Under the pieces are notes generated by a model. It was not told the origin of the DNA. It ran no database searches and saw only the letters and a list, made by a program, of their open reading frames with translations. From NCBI GenBank assembly GCA_040385105.1, contig JAZKHY010000036.1:1-64000 (forward strand): a stretch of 64,000 bases of DNA, written 5' to 3'. Within the stretch, counting starts at the first letter, position 1, and each line of letters starts with the position of its first letter. The position numbers were made by a program, and so were the translations under genes. This document shows, in pieces, positions 15,445-25,371 of the stretch. The stretch comes from JACMQX01 sp040385105. GTDB lineage: Bacteria; Pseudomonadota; Gammaproteobacteria; Burkholderiales; Burkholderiaceae_C.

Positions 15445-16524
15445 ATGGAACCGTTCAAGCACTTCGCCGCCAACTACGCGCAAGCCCGCGCGAATTTTCA
15501 AGAAGCAGCCCGCCAGGCGAAGCTGGGCGTGACCGGGCACACCATCCCGGGCGTGCTCGGGGCGCAGGGCGAAGCACTGTCCATGGACACCTGCCTGTTC
15601 GGCAACCCCGGCGCGGACAAGCTGCTCATCGTCACCTCCGGCATTCACGGCGTGGAGGGCTTCTGCGGCTCGGGCTGCCAGTCCGCGCTGCTGTCGGACA
15701 CCGGCCTGCTGGAGCGGGCGGCGCAGGGTGAAACCAGCATCCTCTTCGTTCACGCGGTCAACCCGTTCGGCTTTTCACACTTGCGGCGTGTCAATGAAGA
15801 CAACGTTGACTTGAACCGCAACTTTGTGTCTTTCGGCGAGCCGCAGCAAGCCAACCCTGTCTATGCCGAGCTGGAGCCGCTGCTGCTCCCGGATAGCTGG
15901 CCGCCCTCCGGCGAGGTGCTGTCCCGGCTGGACGCGTGGCTCGCGGCAAACGGCGTTGACAACTACGGGCAGGCTGTCTTCCAGGGGCAGTACGACTCGC
16001 CCGGCGGCATGTTCTTCGGTGGCAACAAGCCGACCTGGAGCAACTCCACCATTCGCCATGTCGTCCGGTCCGCCGGCCAGGCTGCGAAGCAGATTGGCTG
16101 GATAGACCTGCACACAGGCCTAGGCCCCCGGGGCCATTGCGAAAAGGTCTTCATGGGAGGGCCGGGCGAGCTCGACAGGGCCCGGGCGTGGTGGGGCTCC
16201 GACGTCATCGCAACAAACCGTGATGACTCGGTCATGTATGAAATCAACGGGCCGATGGTCTCCATCCTGGCGGAGGAATGCCCGGGCGCGGAACCGACGA
16301 CCATCGCCCTGGAGTTCGGCACGGTCACCTTCCTCAAGATGATTGACGGGCTCAGGGCCGACCACTTCTTCTGGCGAAGCGGCGATGCTGCAGACCCCGG
16401 GATGAAGCTGCGCGCTTCCCATGAACTGAAGGCCTGCTTCTATGTGGACGCCCCTGACTGGCAGGGCATGGTGTACGGGCAAGCCAGGACGGCGGTGCTT
16501 CAGGCACTGTGCGGCCTGGCATGA
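15445..16524 (+). CDS. DUF2817 protein, M14 zinc carboxypeptidase-like
   Basis: This 359-residue protein is related to zinc carboxypeptidases of the M14 fold (DUF2817). The zinc-site motif His-x-x-Glu appears as SGIHGVEGFCG near residue 71. The substrate-carboxylate motif DNVDLNRNF is near 117, the third ligand is probably the His in GWIDLHTGLGPRG near 218, and a catalytic-type Glu is in IALEFGTVTF near 287. The family probably hydrolyses amide or peptide bonds. It is cytoplasmic by sequence (no signal peptide). It precedes an isonitrile hydratase-like gene by 46 bp and is likely in the same operon. Confidence 0.82.
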   Translation: MEPFKHFAANYAQARANFQEAARQAKLGVTGHTIPGVLGAQGEALSMDTCLFGNPGADKLLIVTSGIHGVEGFCGSGCQSALLSDTGLLERAAQGETSILFVHAVNPFGFSHLRRVNEDNVDLNRNFVSFGEPQQANPVYAELEPLLLPDSWPPSGEVLSRLDAWLAANGVDNYGQAVFQGQYDSPGGMFFGGNKPTWSNSTIRHVVRSAGQAAKQIGWIDLHTGLGPRGHCEKVFMGGPGELDRARAWWGSDVIATNRDDSVMYEINGPMVSILAEECPGAEPTTIALEFGTVTFLKMIDGLRADHFFWRSGDAADPGMKLRASHELKACFYVDAPDWQGMVYGQARTAVLQALCGLA

Positions 16525-16570
16525 GCAACCATTTTTTGGGCAACAACTTCTTCGTGCTTGGAGGCACACC

Positions 16571-17269
16571 ATGACTACACACATCGGCATGATCATTTTC
16601 CCCGGCATGACCGCGCTTGACTTCGGCGGCCCGCTCGAAGTGTTCGGGCGCATGCCAGACACCCAGGTGCATGTCCTCGCCAAGTCGATGGACCCGGTCA
16701 AGACCGACCTCGGCTTCCTTCAACTGCCGACACTCCGGCTGTCAGAAGCGCCAAAGCTGGATCTGCTGTTCATCGGGGGAGGGCCGGGCACCACCACGTT
16801 GATGGAAGACGCAGAGGTGGTGGATTTCCTGAGGACTCGTGCGCCCGATGCCCGGTGGATCACATCTGTTTGTACCGGCGCATTGGTCCTGGGCGCAGCG
16901 GGGCTCCTGCGCGGCTACCGGGCTTCAACCCATTGGGCGGCCATGGGCGTGCTGCCCTGGTTTGGAGCGACTGCAGTCGAAGAGCGCGTAGTCGTTGACC
17001 GCAACCGCATCACCGGCGGCGGCGTGACGGCGGGGATCGACTTTGGCCTGGTCGTGGCAGGTATCCTGCGCGGCGAAGACGTCGCACGCAAGACCCAGCT
17101 CGTTCTGGAATATGACCCTGCGCCGCCCTTCCAGTCAGGCTCGCCACGCACGGCTGCGCCGGAGCTGGTGCAGTCGGTGCGGGATCAGTTGGGCGCAGGG
17201 ACGCAAGCCCGGCTGGCAACCGCAGAACGCGTCGCCACACGCAACGGCTGGCCGCGGCCTGCGCCCTGA
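16571..17269 (+). CDS. Isonitrile hydratase-like DJ-1/PfpI protein (copy 1)
   Basis: This 232-residue protein has the DJ-1/PfpI fold and matches isonitrile hydratase (InhA), which adds water to an isonitrile to give an N-substituted formamide. The InhA catalytic residues as I recall them are Asp17, Cys101 and Thr102. Here MTALDFGGP puts Asp at residue 17 and TSVCTGALVLGAAGLL puts Cys and Thr at 101 and 102. RNRITGGGVTAGIDFGL is the conserved C-terminal block. The start at 16571 is supported by a GGAGG near 16560. A second, divergent copy lies across a GlxA regulator at 18387. The natural substrate is not known. Confidence 0.85.
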   Translation: MTTHIGMIIFPGMTALDFGGPLEVFGRMPDTQVHVLAKSMDPVKTDLGFLQLPTLRLSEAPKLDLLFIGGGPGTTTLMEDAEVVDFLRTRAPDARWITSVCTGALVLGAAGLLRGYRASTHWAAMGVLPWFGATAVEERVVVDRNRITGGGVTAGIDFGLVVAGILRGEDVARKTQLVLEYDPAPPFQSGSPRTAAPELVQSVRDQLGAGTQARLATAERVATRNGWPRPAP

Positions 17270-17312
17270 GCAGGGCTGGCCGCACCACGCCATGCCTTCA
17301 TTCAAGGGCCCC

Positions 17313-18299
17313 TCAGTTCTGCAGCTCCGGGTGGCTGCGGCAATGCAGCTCGCGGAACAGCAGCGGCGTCATGCCGAAGCGCCGGTCGAATGCCTTGGAC
17401 AGCTGCGCGCCGGTCAGGTAGCCGGTGCGTGCAGCGATTTCCTTGAGCGACATGCCGGCTGCCAGCAGCGTGCGGGTCTGGTCCAGCCGCAGGGTTTCCA
17501 CAAAGCGCGCAGGCGTCTCGCCGGTGCTTTTGGTGAACCTGCGCAGGAAGGTGCGCTCGGACATCGACACCTTCTCGGCCAGGCGCGGCACATCCAGCTG
17601 CTGCGACAGGTTCTCGCGCATCCAGTGGATCAGCGTGGCAAACGGCGCATCCGCATGGGACTGCGCATTGAGCACCGGGCTGAACTGCGACTGGTAGCCG
17701 GGGCGGCGTGCATACAGCACCAGGCGCTTGGCAATGGTGTGGGCCACCGCGTTGCCCAGGTCCGCCGCCACCATTTCCAGGCTCATGTCGATCCCGGTGG
17801 TGACGCCGGCGGAGGTCCACAGCCGGCCGTCGTTGACGAACAGCGCGTTGGTGTCCACCTCGACATCCTGGCACTGCTCGGCCAGGCTGGCGCATGCCGA
17901 CCAGTGGGTGGCCACGCGCTTGCCGCCCAGCAGCCCGAAGTGCGCGAGCGCAAAAGTGCCGGTGCAGATGGAGCCATAGCGCCGCGCATTCTTGCTGGCC
18001 TGCACCGCCCATTTGCGCACCGATGCATCGGCCACCAGCCCTTCCAGGCCCGTGTTGTCGCCGCCCGCGACCAGCAGGGTGTCGATGGAGCCGGGCGGCA
18101 CGTCCTTCACTGCCCTGGTCATCATGACCACGGCGCTGCTGGTCTGGATGGCCCCGCCTTCGGCCGAAAGGATGTGCACCTTGTAGTGGGCCTTGCCCAG
18201 GGCATCGTTGCCGGCCTCGAACACCATGGCGGGGCCGGTGACGTCCAGCACCTGGCAGCGCGGGAAGGTAAGTATGGCGACGTTGAGTGGTTTGGACAT
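17313..18299 (-). CDS. GlxA-family transcriptional regulator (DJ-1 domain + AraC HTH)
   Basis: This 328-residue regulator joins an N-terminal DJ-1/PfpI ligand domain (residues 1-190, with GSICTGTFALAHFGLLGGK) to a C-terminal AraC-type double helix-turn-helix (residues 225-320: LAEKVSMSERTFLRRFTK and SLKEIAARTGYLTGAQLSKA). It is transcribed away from the second isonitrile hydratase gene, leaving an 87-bp divergent promoter, so it is the likely local regulator. The ligand domain belongs to the same superfamily as the two enzymes on either side, which hints that it senses a related compound. That last point is inference. Confidence 0.9.
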   Translation of the reverse strand: MSKPLNVAILTFPRCQVLDVTGPAMVFEAGNDALGKAHYKVHILSAEGGAIQTSSAVVMMTRAVKDVPPGSIDTLLVAGGDNTGLEGLVADASVRKWAVQASKNARRYGSICTGTFALAHFGLLGGKRVATHWSACASLAEQCQDVEVDTNALFVNDGRLWTSAGVTTGIDMSLEMVAADLGNAVAHTIAKRLVLYARRPGYQSQFSPVLNAQSHADAPFATLIHWMRENLSQQLDVPRLAEKVSMSERTFLRRFTKSTGETPARFVETLRLDQTRTLLAAGMSLKEIAARTGYLTGAQLSKAFDRRFGMTPLLFRELHCRSHPELQN

Positions 18300-18386
18300 T
18301 GGCGGATATTAGCCTGCGTTTGTCATTTACGCCAAGTGCTTCCGTTCCCACAATCGCTTACCGAACAACACAGACAAAGCGATCTC

Positions 18387-19082
18387 ATGAACGACACCCT
18401 GCACATTGGTTTCCTGGTTTTCCCCAAAGTCACGCAGCTCGACCTCATGGGCCCGGCGCAGGTGCTGAGCCGTGTGCCCGGTGCCAAAGTCCACCTCGCC
18501 TGGAAGGCCATGGAGCCGCTGATGACGGACGTCGGGTTCAGCGTCAACCCGACCGTGACCTTCGCCGATGCGCCGCAGTTTGATGTGCTCTGCGTGCCGG
18601 GCGGCTTTGGCGTGGTGGACCAGCTGAACGACGAGGTCACCATGGCCTTCCTGCGTGCCCAGGGGGGTGCGGCGCGCTACGTCACTTCCGTCTGCAACGG
18701 CTCGCTGCTGCTGGGCGCGGCGGGGCTCATCAACGGCTACAAGTCGGCCTGCCACTGGATGTGGCGGCATTACCTGCCGCAGTTCGGCGCCGAGCCGGTG
18801 GCGGCGCGGGTGGTGCGCGACCGCAACCGGCTCTCGGGCGGCGGCGTGACCTCTGGCATTGATTTCGCTTTCACCATGGCTGCAGAACTGGTGGGCGAGG
18901 AAGCTGCACGGATGATCCAGCTGGGTATCGAATACGACCCCCAGCCGCCATTCGACTGTGGCTCACCCGAGAAAGCCGGTGCGGAGCGTGTGGCGCGCGC
19001 CCGTTCGGCACAGGAGGCAGCACTCCCGGCCATCGAAGCCCGGATTGCGGAGGCAGCCCAACGACTTTCGCGCCAGCATTGA
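18387..19082 (+). CDS. Isonitrile hydratase-like DJ-1/PfpI protein (copy 2, Thr to Asn at active site)
   Basis: This 231-residue DJ-1/PfpI protein is a paralogue of the one at 16571. The Asp (TQLDLMGP, residue 19) and the nucleophilic Cys (TSVCNGSLLLGAAGLI, residue 103) are kept, but the residue after Cys is Asn where copy 1 and InhA have Thr. RNRLSGGGVTSGIDFAF is conserved. The change may alter activity or substrate. The gene starts 87 bp from the divergent GlxA gene and is followed after 33 bp by an ABC solute-binding gene, so it probably leads the importer operon. Confidence 0.83.
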   Translation: MNDTLHIGFLVFPKVTQLDLMGPAQVLSRVPGAKVHLAWKAMEPLMTDVGFSVNPTVTFADAPQFDVLCVPGGFGVVDQLNDEVTMAFLRAQGGAARYVTSVCNGSLLLGAAGLINGYKSACHWMWRHYLPQFGAEPVAARVVRDRNRLSGGGVTSGIDFAFTMAAELVGEEAARMIQLGIEYDPQPPFDCGSPEKAGAERVARARSAQEAALPAIEARIAEAAQRLSRQH

Positions 19083-19115
19083 CCACAACCCATGAACCTT
19101 GATTGAGGAATTCCC

Positions 19116-20330
19116 ATGAAATCCAGTATCCGCAAATGCATCATCGCCGCCGCCCTGGCAGCCGCGTTCCCCGCGTTCGGCCAGATCTCGGACGGCGTCG
19201 TCAAGCTGGGCGTCATCAACGACCAGTCGGGCCCTTACTCGTCTTTGACCGGGCCGGGCTCGGTGCTCGCAGTGCAGATGGCCGTGGAGGACATGAAACA
19301 GCAGCTCGGCGCCATCAAGGTAGAGGTGCTGGCCGCTGACCACCAGAACAAGCCCGACATCGGCCTGACGGTGGTCAAGCGCTGGTTCGACGTGGACAAG
19401 GTGGATGCGGTGATGGACATCGCCAACTCCGCCGTTGCGCTGGGTGTGCAGACCGTCATCAAGGAAAAGAACAAGATCGCGCTGTACGGCATCATCGGCA
19501 CCACCGAGCTGACCGGCAAGCAGTGCGCCAAAACCGGCTTCTCGTGGGTGCACGATGCCTATGCGCTGGTCTCCGGCCCGGTCAAGACGCTGACGCGGGG
19601 CGGGGCAGACACCTGGTACTTCGTGGGCGCCGACTTTGCGTTCGGCAAGAACATGGTGATGGAAGCCAAGACGCTCGTGGCTGCCAGCGGCGGCAAGAGC
19701 CTGGGCGAGATCTACCACCCGATGAGCGCCACGGATTACAGCTCGTTCCTGCTGCAGGCGCAAAGCTCGGGTGCCAAGGTGGTGGCATTCGCCAACGCCG
19801 GCGCCCAGCTGGTCAACTCGATGAAGCAATGGAAGGAGTTCGGCATGCAGGGCGGCAAGCAGCGGCCGGTGGCCACGCTGCTGTCGGTGGCCGATGTGCA
19901 TGCGGCGGGCCTTGACGTGATGGAAGGCCTGTCGGCCACCACCGCGTTCTACTGGGACCGCGACGACCAGACCCGCGCATTCTCCCGGCGGTTCTTCGAG
20001 CGCTTCAAGGCCATGCCCACGGAATCGCAGGCCGGTATGTATTCCGCCACCACCCACTACCTCAAGGCTGTCATTGCCACGAAGACCGATGCGACGGACG
20101 CAGTGGCCGCAAAAATGCGCAGCACCCCGGTGAACGACATGTTCGCCAAGAACGCGATGCTGCGCGACGACGGCAAGCTGGCGCATGACTTCCTGCTGGT
20201 CACCGTCAAGTCCAAGGCCGATTCGAAATCGCCATGGGACTACTACAAGGTCAACAACGTCGTGTCTCCCAACGATGCGTTCACGCCCCTGAGCGCCAGC
20301 GAATGCCCCCTGGTAGCCAAGTCCAAATGA
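19116..20330 (+). CDS. ABC transporter solute-binding protein, branched-chain amino-acid type
   Basis: This 404-residue periplasmic binding protein has a Sec signal peptide (MKSSIRKCIIAAALAAAFPA, cut near AFG) and a type I periplasmic fold: KLGVINDQSGPYSSLTGPGS at the start, HQNKPDIGLTVVKRWFD, and VAFANAGAQLVNSMKQWKEF. This is the Leu/Ile/Val-binding pattern, but the family also takes amides, urea and aromatics. A GAGGAA ribosome site precedes the ATG. It is the first of four importer genes; its stop overlaps the next start by 4 bp. Confidence 0.92.
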   Translation: MKSSIRKCIIAAALAAAFPAFGQISDGVVKLGVINDQSGPYSSLTGPGSVLAVQMAVEDMKQQLGAIKVEVLAADHQNKPDIGLTVVKRWFDVDKVDAVMDIANSAVALGVQTVIKEKNKIALYGIIGTTELTGKQCAKTGFSWVHDAYALVSGPVKTLTRGGADTWYFVGADFAFGKNMVMEAKTLVAASGGKSLGEIYHPMSATDYSSFLLQAQSSGAKVVAFANAGAQLVNSMKQWKEFGMQGGKQRPVATLLSVADVHAAGLDVMEGLSATTAFYWDRDDQTRAFSRRFFERFKAMPTESQAGMYSATTHYLKAVIATKTDATDAVAAKMRSTPVNDMFAKNAMLRDDGKLAHDFLLVTVKSKADSKSPWDYYKVNNVVSPNDAFTPLSASECPLVAKSK

Positions 20331-21067
20331 GTGATGTCCTCACGGCGCGCGGGCTCACCCGCAGCTTCTCTGGCTTCACCGCCGTGAGGAATGTGGACCT
20401 CACCGTGAAGCGCAACACGGTGCATTCCGTCATCGGGCCCAATGGCGCCGGCAAGAGCACGCTGTTCAACCTGCTGACGCGGTTCCTGGAGCCTGATGCC
20501 GGCAGCATCTTCTATGAGGGGGCGGACATCACCCGCACGCCGCCGGCGCAGCTGGCACGGCTTGGTGTGGTGCGCTCGTTCCAGATCTCGGCGGTCTTCC
20601 CGCACCTGACGGTGGCGCAGAACGTCTGCGTGCCGCTGCAGCGGCTGTCGGGCTTGCAGAAGGTGTTCTGGCGTTCCACCGCCTGCCTGAGCGAACTGGA
20701 TGACCGCGTCCATGCACTGCTGCAAAAGTTCGGCCTGTCTGAATGGGCGGGCCTGGCGGCCGGCGAGCTGCCCTACGGCCGCAAGCGCGCGCTGGAGCTG
20801 GCAACGACGTTTGCCCTGGAGCCGGACCTGGTGCTGCTGGACGAGCCGATGGCCGGCCTCGGCATGGAGGACGTGAGCCGCGTGGCCGACCTGATTGCCG
20901 GCCTTGCGGGCGAGAAGACCATCGTCATGGTCGAGCACAACCTCAAGGTCGTCGAGCGGCTCTCCGACACCGTTACCGTGCTCTGCCGGGGCGAAGTCCT
21001 TGCCGAGGGAACCTACAAGGAAGTCGCTGCCGATGCGCGCGTGCTTGAAGCCTACATCGGGCACTGA
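20327..21067 (+). CDS. ABC transporter ATP-binding protein, LivG-type
   Basis: This 246-residue ATPase has Walker A IGPNGAGKSTLFNLLTRF near residue 37, a Q-loop (VRSFQISAVFPHLTV), the variant signature LPYGRKRALELATT usual for LivG-type subunits, Walker B LVLLDEPMAGLG, and the H-loop MVEHNLKVVERL. It would power import by the fused permease. The ATG overlaps the stop of the binding-protein gene, which shows tight coupling. Confidence 0.93.
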   Translation: MSDVLTARGLTRSFSGFTAVRNVDLTVKRNTVHSVIGPNGAGKSTLFNLLTRFLEPDAGSIFYEGADITRTPPAQLARLGVVRSFQISAVFPHLTVAQNVCVPLQRLSGLQKVFWRSTACLSELDDRVHALLQKFGLSEWAGLAAGELPYGRKRALELATTFALEPDLVLLDEPMAGLGMEDVSRVADLIAGLAGEKTIVMVEHNLKVVERLSDTVTVLCRGEVLAEGTYKEVAADARVLEAYIGH

Positions 21068-21069
21068 CC

Positions 21070-21781
<712 letters not shown>

Positions 21782-21789
<8 letters not shown>

Positions 21790-23641
21790 ATTTCTCTCGC
21801 CCGCCCTGTTCGGGCAAGTCCTGCTCGGGCTGATCAACGGTTCTTTCTACGCCATGATGAGCCTGGGGCTGGCCATCATCTTCGGGCTGCTGAATGTCGT
21901 CAACTTCATGCACGGCGCGCAGTACATGATGGGTGCATTCACTGCCTGGATGCTGCTGCAGTGGCTGGGCATCAGCTACGGCTATGCGTTGGTGCTGGCC
22001 CCGCTCATCGTGGGCGGCAGCGGCATCCTGCTGGAGCGGCTGTTTGTACGCAGGCTCTACCACCTGGACCATGTCTATGGCCTGCTGCTGACCTTCGGGC
22101 TCACACTGGTGGTGGAGGGGCTCTACCGCAAGGGCTTCGGCTCCGCCGGCCTGCCCTATGCCAACCCGATGCCCGGCGGCTTCCGCACGGCGCTCGGCTA
22201 CCTGCCTTACTACCGGCTGTGGGCGCTGTTCGCTTCGTTCTTCGTCTGCCTGGCCACCTGGTACATGATCGAGAAAACCCGGCTGGGCGCCTACCTGCGC
22301 GCCGCCATCGAGCGGCCGGACCTGGTGCGCGGCTTTGGCATCAATGTGCCGCGCATGGTGACGCTGGTCTATGGCTTCGGCGTGGGCCTGGCGGGCCTGG
22401 CCGGCGTGTTTGCCGCGCCCATCTACAACGTCAGCCCGCTGATGGGCTCCAACCTGATCGTCGTGATTTTTGCGGTCGTGGTGATCGGCGGCATGGGTTC
22501 CATCAAGGGCGCCATCATCACCGGTTACCTGCTGGGCCTGGCGGAGGGCCTGATGCGCTACTACTACCCGCCGCTGTCCGACACGGTGGTGTTCATCATC
22601 ATGGCGGCGGTGCTGCTCATCAAGCCGGCCGGGCTGTTCGGCAAGGGTGTCATCACCCAGCATGCGAGCAGCGCGGTGGAAAGCCCTGTGGGCAACGGAC
22701 CGGGCCTGCGCGGGCGGCTGGCCTGGGTGCTGCTGGCGGTGTCGGTGGCAGCGGTTGTGCTTGCGCCCTTCGTCATGTACCCGGTGTTCCTGATCAAGGT
22801 GTTGTGCTTTGCGGTGGCCGCCAGTGCGGTCAACCTGCTGCTGGGCTACATGGGCGTGCTGTCGTTCGGCCATGCCATGTTCTTCGGCTTCTCGGCCTAT
22901 GTGGCGGGGCACCTGGCGAAGGTGACAGGGCTGGCGCCTGAATGGGCGATCCTGGGTGCGACGCTGGCCTCGGTGGTGCTGGGGGCGGTGGTCGGGCTCA
23001 TTGCCATCCGCCTGCAGGGCATTTACTTTGCCATGTGCACGCTGGCCCTGGCGCAGATGGTTTACTTCTTCTGCCTGCAGATACCGTTCACCAACGGCGA
23101 GGACGGCATCCAGAACATCCCGCGCGGCGTGGCCTTCGGCTTCTGGGACCTGAAGAGCGATGTGTCGGCGTACTTCTTTGTGCTGCTGGTCTGCGGCGCC
23201 GCCATCCTGATGATTGCGCGGCTGGTTCATTCACCCTATGGCCGCATCGTGGCTGCCGTGCGCGACAGCGAGCCCCGGGCCACCTCGCTGGGCTACAACG
23301 CCAACCGCTACAAGCTGGCCGTGTTCATCTTTTCTGCGGGCATCACCGGCATGGCGGGCGCCACCAAGGCCATCGTGGTGCAGATTGCCACGCTCACCGA
23401 TGTAAGCTGGCACATGTCCGGCGAGTTCCTGCTGATGACGCTGGTGGGCGGCCTGGGTACCATCACCGGCCCCATCGTCGGCGCGCTGGCACTCATTGGC
23501 ATGGAGACCTATATGTCCGGCCTCCAGGAATGGGTTACCGTTGCGCAGGGCGCGGTATTCTTTGTGGTGGTGCTGGCATTTCGCGCAGGTATTGTTGGCA
23601 GCCTGTCGCGCTTTTGGATGAGGAGGCGGAATGGAGTTTGA
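21782..23641 (+). CDS. Fused branched-chain-type ABC permease (LivH-LivM in one chain)
   Basis: This 619-residue membrane protein joins both permeases of a branched-chain importer. The LivH-like half is residues 1 to about 290 (NGSFYAMMSLGLAIIFGLLN; VVNFMHGAQYMMGAF; FAVVVIGGMGSIKGAIITG). The LivM-like half is about 300-615 (LLLGYMGVLSFGHAMFFGF; VRDSEPRATSLGYNANRYKL; LMTLVGGLGTITGPIVGALA). A short polar linker near residues 283-307 (HASSAVESPVGNGPG) joins them. Fused versions are known but are less common than separate genes. The start at 21782 (MLEFLSPALFGQVL) lies inside the LivF gene; the end overlaps the oxidase gene by 11 bp. Confidence 0.93.
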
Positions 23642-24773
23642 TTACCTGGTGATCGGGGCGGGCATCGCGGGGGCGTCCGTCGCATACCAGCTCGCGCCGC
23701 ATGGCCGCGTGGCGCTGCTGGAGCGCGAGTCGCAGCCCGGCTACCACTCGACCGGGCGCTCCGCTGCCATGTTCATGGAATCCTATGGCACGCCAATGAT
23801 CCGGGCGCTCACCTGCGCCAGCCGCGCGTTCTATGAGCACCCTCCGGCCGGTTTTGCCGACCACCCCATCCTCTCGGCGCGCGGCGCGCTGTACGTGGCA
23901 AGGCCTGGCCAGGAACAGGAGCTGGCTGATACCTTCGAGGCGCTGAGCGCAACTTCTTCCCGCGTCGAACGTCTGTCTGCCGGTGAGGCCCTCGCGCATT
24001 GCCCGGTCCTGCGGGAAGACAGGGTCTGTGGCGCGATCTACGAACCGGACGCGATGGACATTGACGTGCATGCATTGCACCACGGCTACCTGCGCGGCTT
24101 CCGGGCCAGAGGCGGGCACAGCTTCAATGATGCAGAGCTGGCCGGGGCATCGCGCCACGGCGGCCGCTGGGCGGTGCGTCTGGCGGACGGCAGGACGCTG
24201 GCTGCGGCAAGCATCGTCAATGCCGCAGGCGCCTGGGCGGACGTGGTGGCCGGGCGCTGCGGGGTCGCGCCCATCGGGCTGCAGCCCAAGCGCCGCACCG
24301 CCTTTACCTTTGACGCACCGGCCGGCCAGCAGATCGCCGCATGGCCGACCGTGTGCAGCATTGACGAGACGTATTATTTCAAGCCCGATGCCGGCCAGCT
24401 GCTGGGCTCCCCGGCCAATGCAGACCCGGTGGAGCCGCAGGATGTGCAGCCGGAAGAGATCGATGTTGCCACCGGCATCCACTACATCGGGGAAATGACC
24501 ACGATGCAGATACGCCGGCCGAAACACACCTGGGCGGGGCTGCGGTCCTTCGTGGACGATGGCGACCTGGTCATCGGTGCCGACGGGCACGTTCCCGGCT
24601 TTCACTGGGTGGCTGCGCAGGGCGGCTATGGCATCCAGACGGCGTCTGCGGTGTCGGAGCTGGCGGCGTCACAGCTCAGGGGTGAGCCCATGCCTGAACA
24701 CATCGCCCGGTTCGGGGTGCGGGCTGCCGCGCTGTCAGTGTCCCGCCTGCGCGGCGGCGGCAGTGCGGGCTGA
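23631..24773 (+). CDS. FAD-dependent amine/amino-acid oxidase-like protein (DadA/DAO family)
   Basis: This 380-residue flavoprotein has the N-terminal FAD motif YLVIGAGIAGASVAYQL at residue 5 and the adjacent ALLERESQPGYHSTGRSAAM, typical of the D-amino-acid dehydrogenase/sarcosine oxidase superfamily. ASIVNAAGAWADVVAG near residue 190 and the C-terminal GGYGIQTASAVSELAA support the fold. It likely oxidises a C-N bond of the imported compound. The gene overlaps the permease by 11 bp and ends the operon. Confidence 0.88.
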   Translation: MEFDYLVIGAGIAGASVAYQLAPHGRVALLERESQPGYHSTGRSAAMFMESYGTPMIRALTCASRAFYEHPPAGFADHPILSARGALYVARPGQEQELADTFEALSATSSRVERLSAGEALAHCPVLREDRVCGAIYEPDAMDIDVHALHHGYLRGFRARGGHSFNDAELAGASRHGGRWAVRLADGRTLAAASIVNAAGAWADVVAGRCGVAPIGLQPKRRTAFTFDAPAGQQIAAWPTVCSIDETYYFKPDAGQLLGSPANADPVEPQDVQPEEIDVATGIHYIGEMTTMQIRRPKHTWAGLRSFVDDGDLVIGADGHVPGFHWVAAQGGYGIQTASAVSELAASQLRGEPMPEHIARFGVRAAALSVSRLRGGGSAG

Positions 24774-24784
24774 ACGCGGTCCGG

Positions 24785-25324
24785 TCATTTCACACTTGTG
24801 GCGTACGCCGCAGTCGCAGCCACCACATCCGCCACATTGATGTCCGCCTCGGTCATGCCGGCGGGCAGCACGATCACGCCGTCTTCATCGGCCACCAGCC
24901 ACGCGCCCGGCGTGAAGGTGATGCCGCCGAACGCCAGTGGCACGTCCACGTCGGATGGGCCGCTGATGCTGGCGCGGCGCGGGGCCGTGCCCAGGGCCTT
25001 GACGCCGATGTCCATGCCGTTGATTTCGGCGCAGTCCCGGATCATGCCGTTGACGACGATGCCGGCCCAGCCGTTGAGCACGGCCCGCTCGGCCATGACG
25101 TCGCCCAGCACCGCGCGCCAGCCCGCCGCCGAGCCGTCAATCACCAGCACGTGGCCGTTGCCCGGCTGGTTGACCAGGTCGCGCAGCGCCTGCAGGCCCT
25201 GCGCATAGCGCATGGTGCGGATGGGGCCGGCAAAGGCGCGCCGCAGGCCATAGCCCGCAAAGGGCAGTTCGCAGGCCAGCGCTTCATTGCAGGCGTCGCA
25301 GAGGTCGGTGGTCTTGGTGGTCAT
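24785..25324 (-). CDS. RraA-like protein (HMG aldolase/RNase E regulator fold)
   Basis: This 179-residue protein matches the RraA fold. The central GDVMAERAVLNGWAGIVVNG and MIRDCAEINGMDIGVKALG stretches hold the Gly and Arg-Asp pair used by the 4-hydroxy-4-methyl-2-oxoglutarate aldolase branch. Either an aldolase or an RNase E inhibitor is possible; the sequence cannot decide. The start at 25324 (MTTKTTDLCDACNEAL) avoids an upstream extension. It is convergent with the oxidase gene, 11 bp apart, and separate from the kinase genes beyond it. Confidence 0.8.
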   Translation of the reverse strand: MTTKTTDLCDACNEALACELPFAGYGLRRAFAGPIRTMRYAQGLQALRDLVNQPGNGHVLVIDGSAAGWRAVLGDVMAERAVLNGWAGIVVNGMIRDCAEINGMDIGVKALGTAPRRASISGPSDVDVPLAFGGITFTPGAWLVADEDGVIVLPAGMTEADINVADVVAATAAYATSVK

Positions 25325-25371
25325 GCCTGCAATGGTACTGGTGCGGACTGCCCGCCTGGCTTGCGGCGGCC

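Noticed and set aside
17043..18386. Upstream open extension of isonitrile hydratase copy 2
   Set aside because: The extension crosses the GlxA gene on the opposite strand, and the family start MNDTLHIGFL is at 18387.
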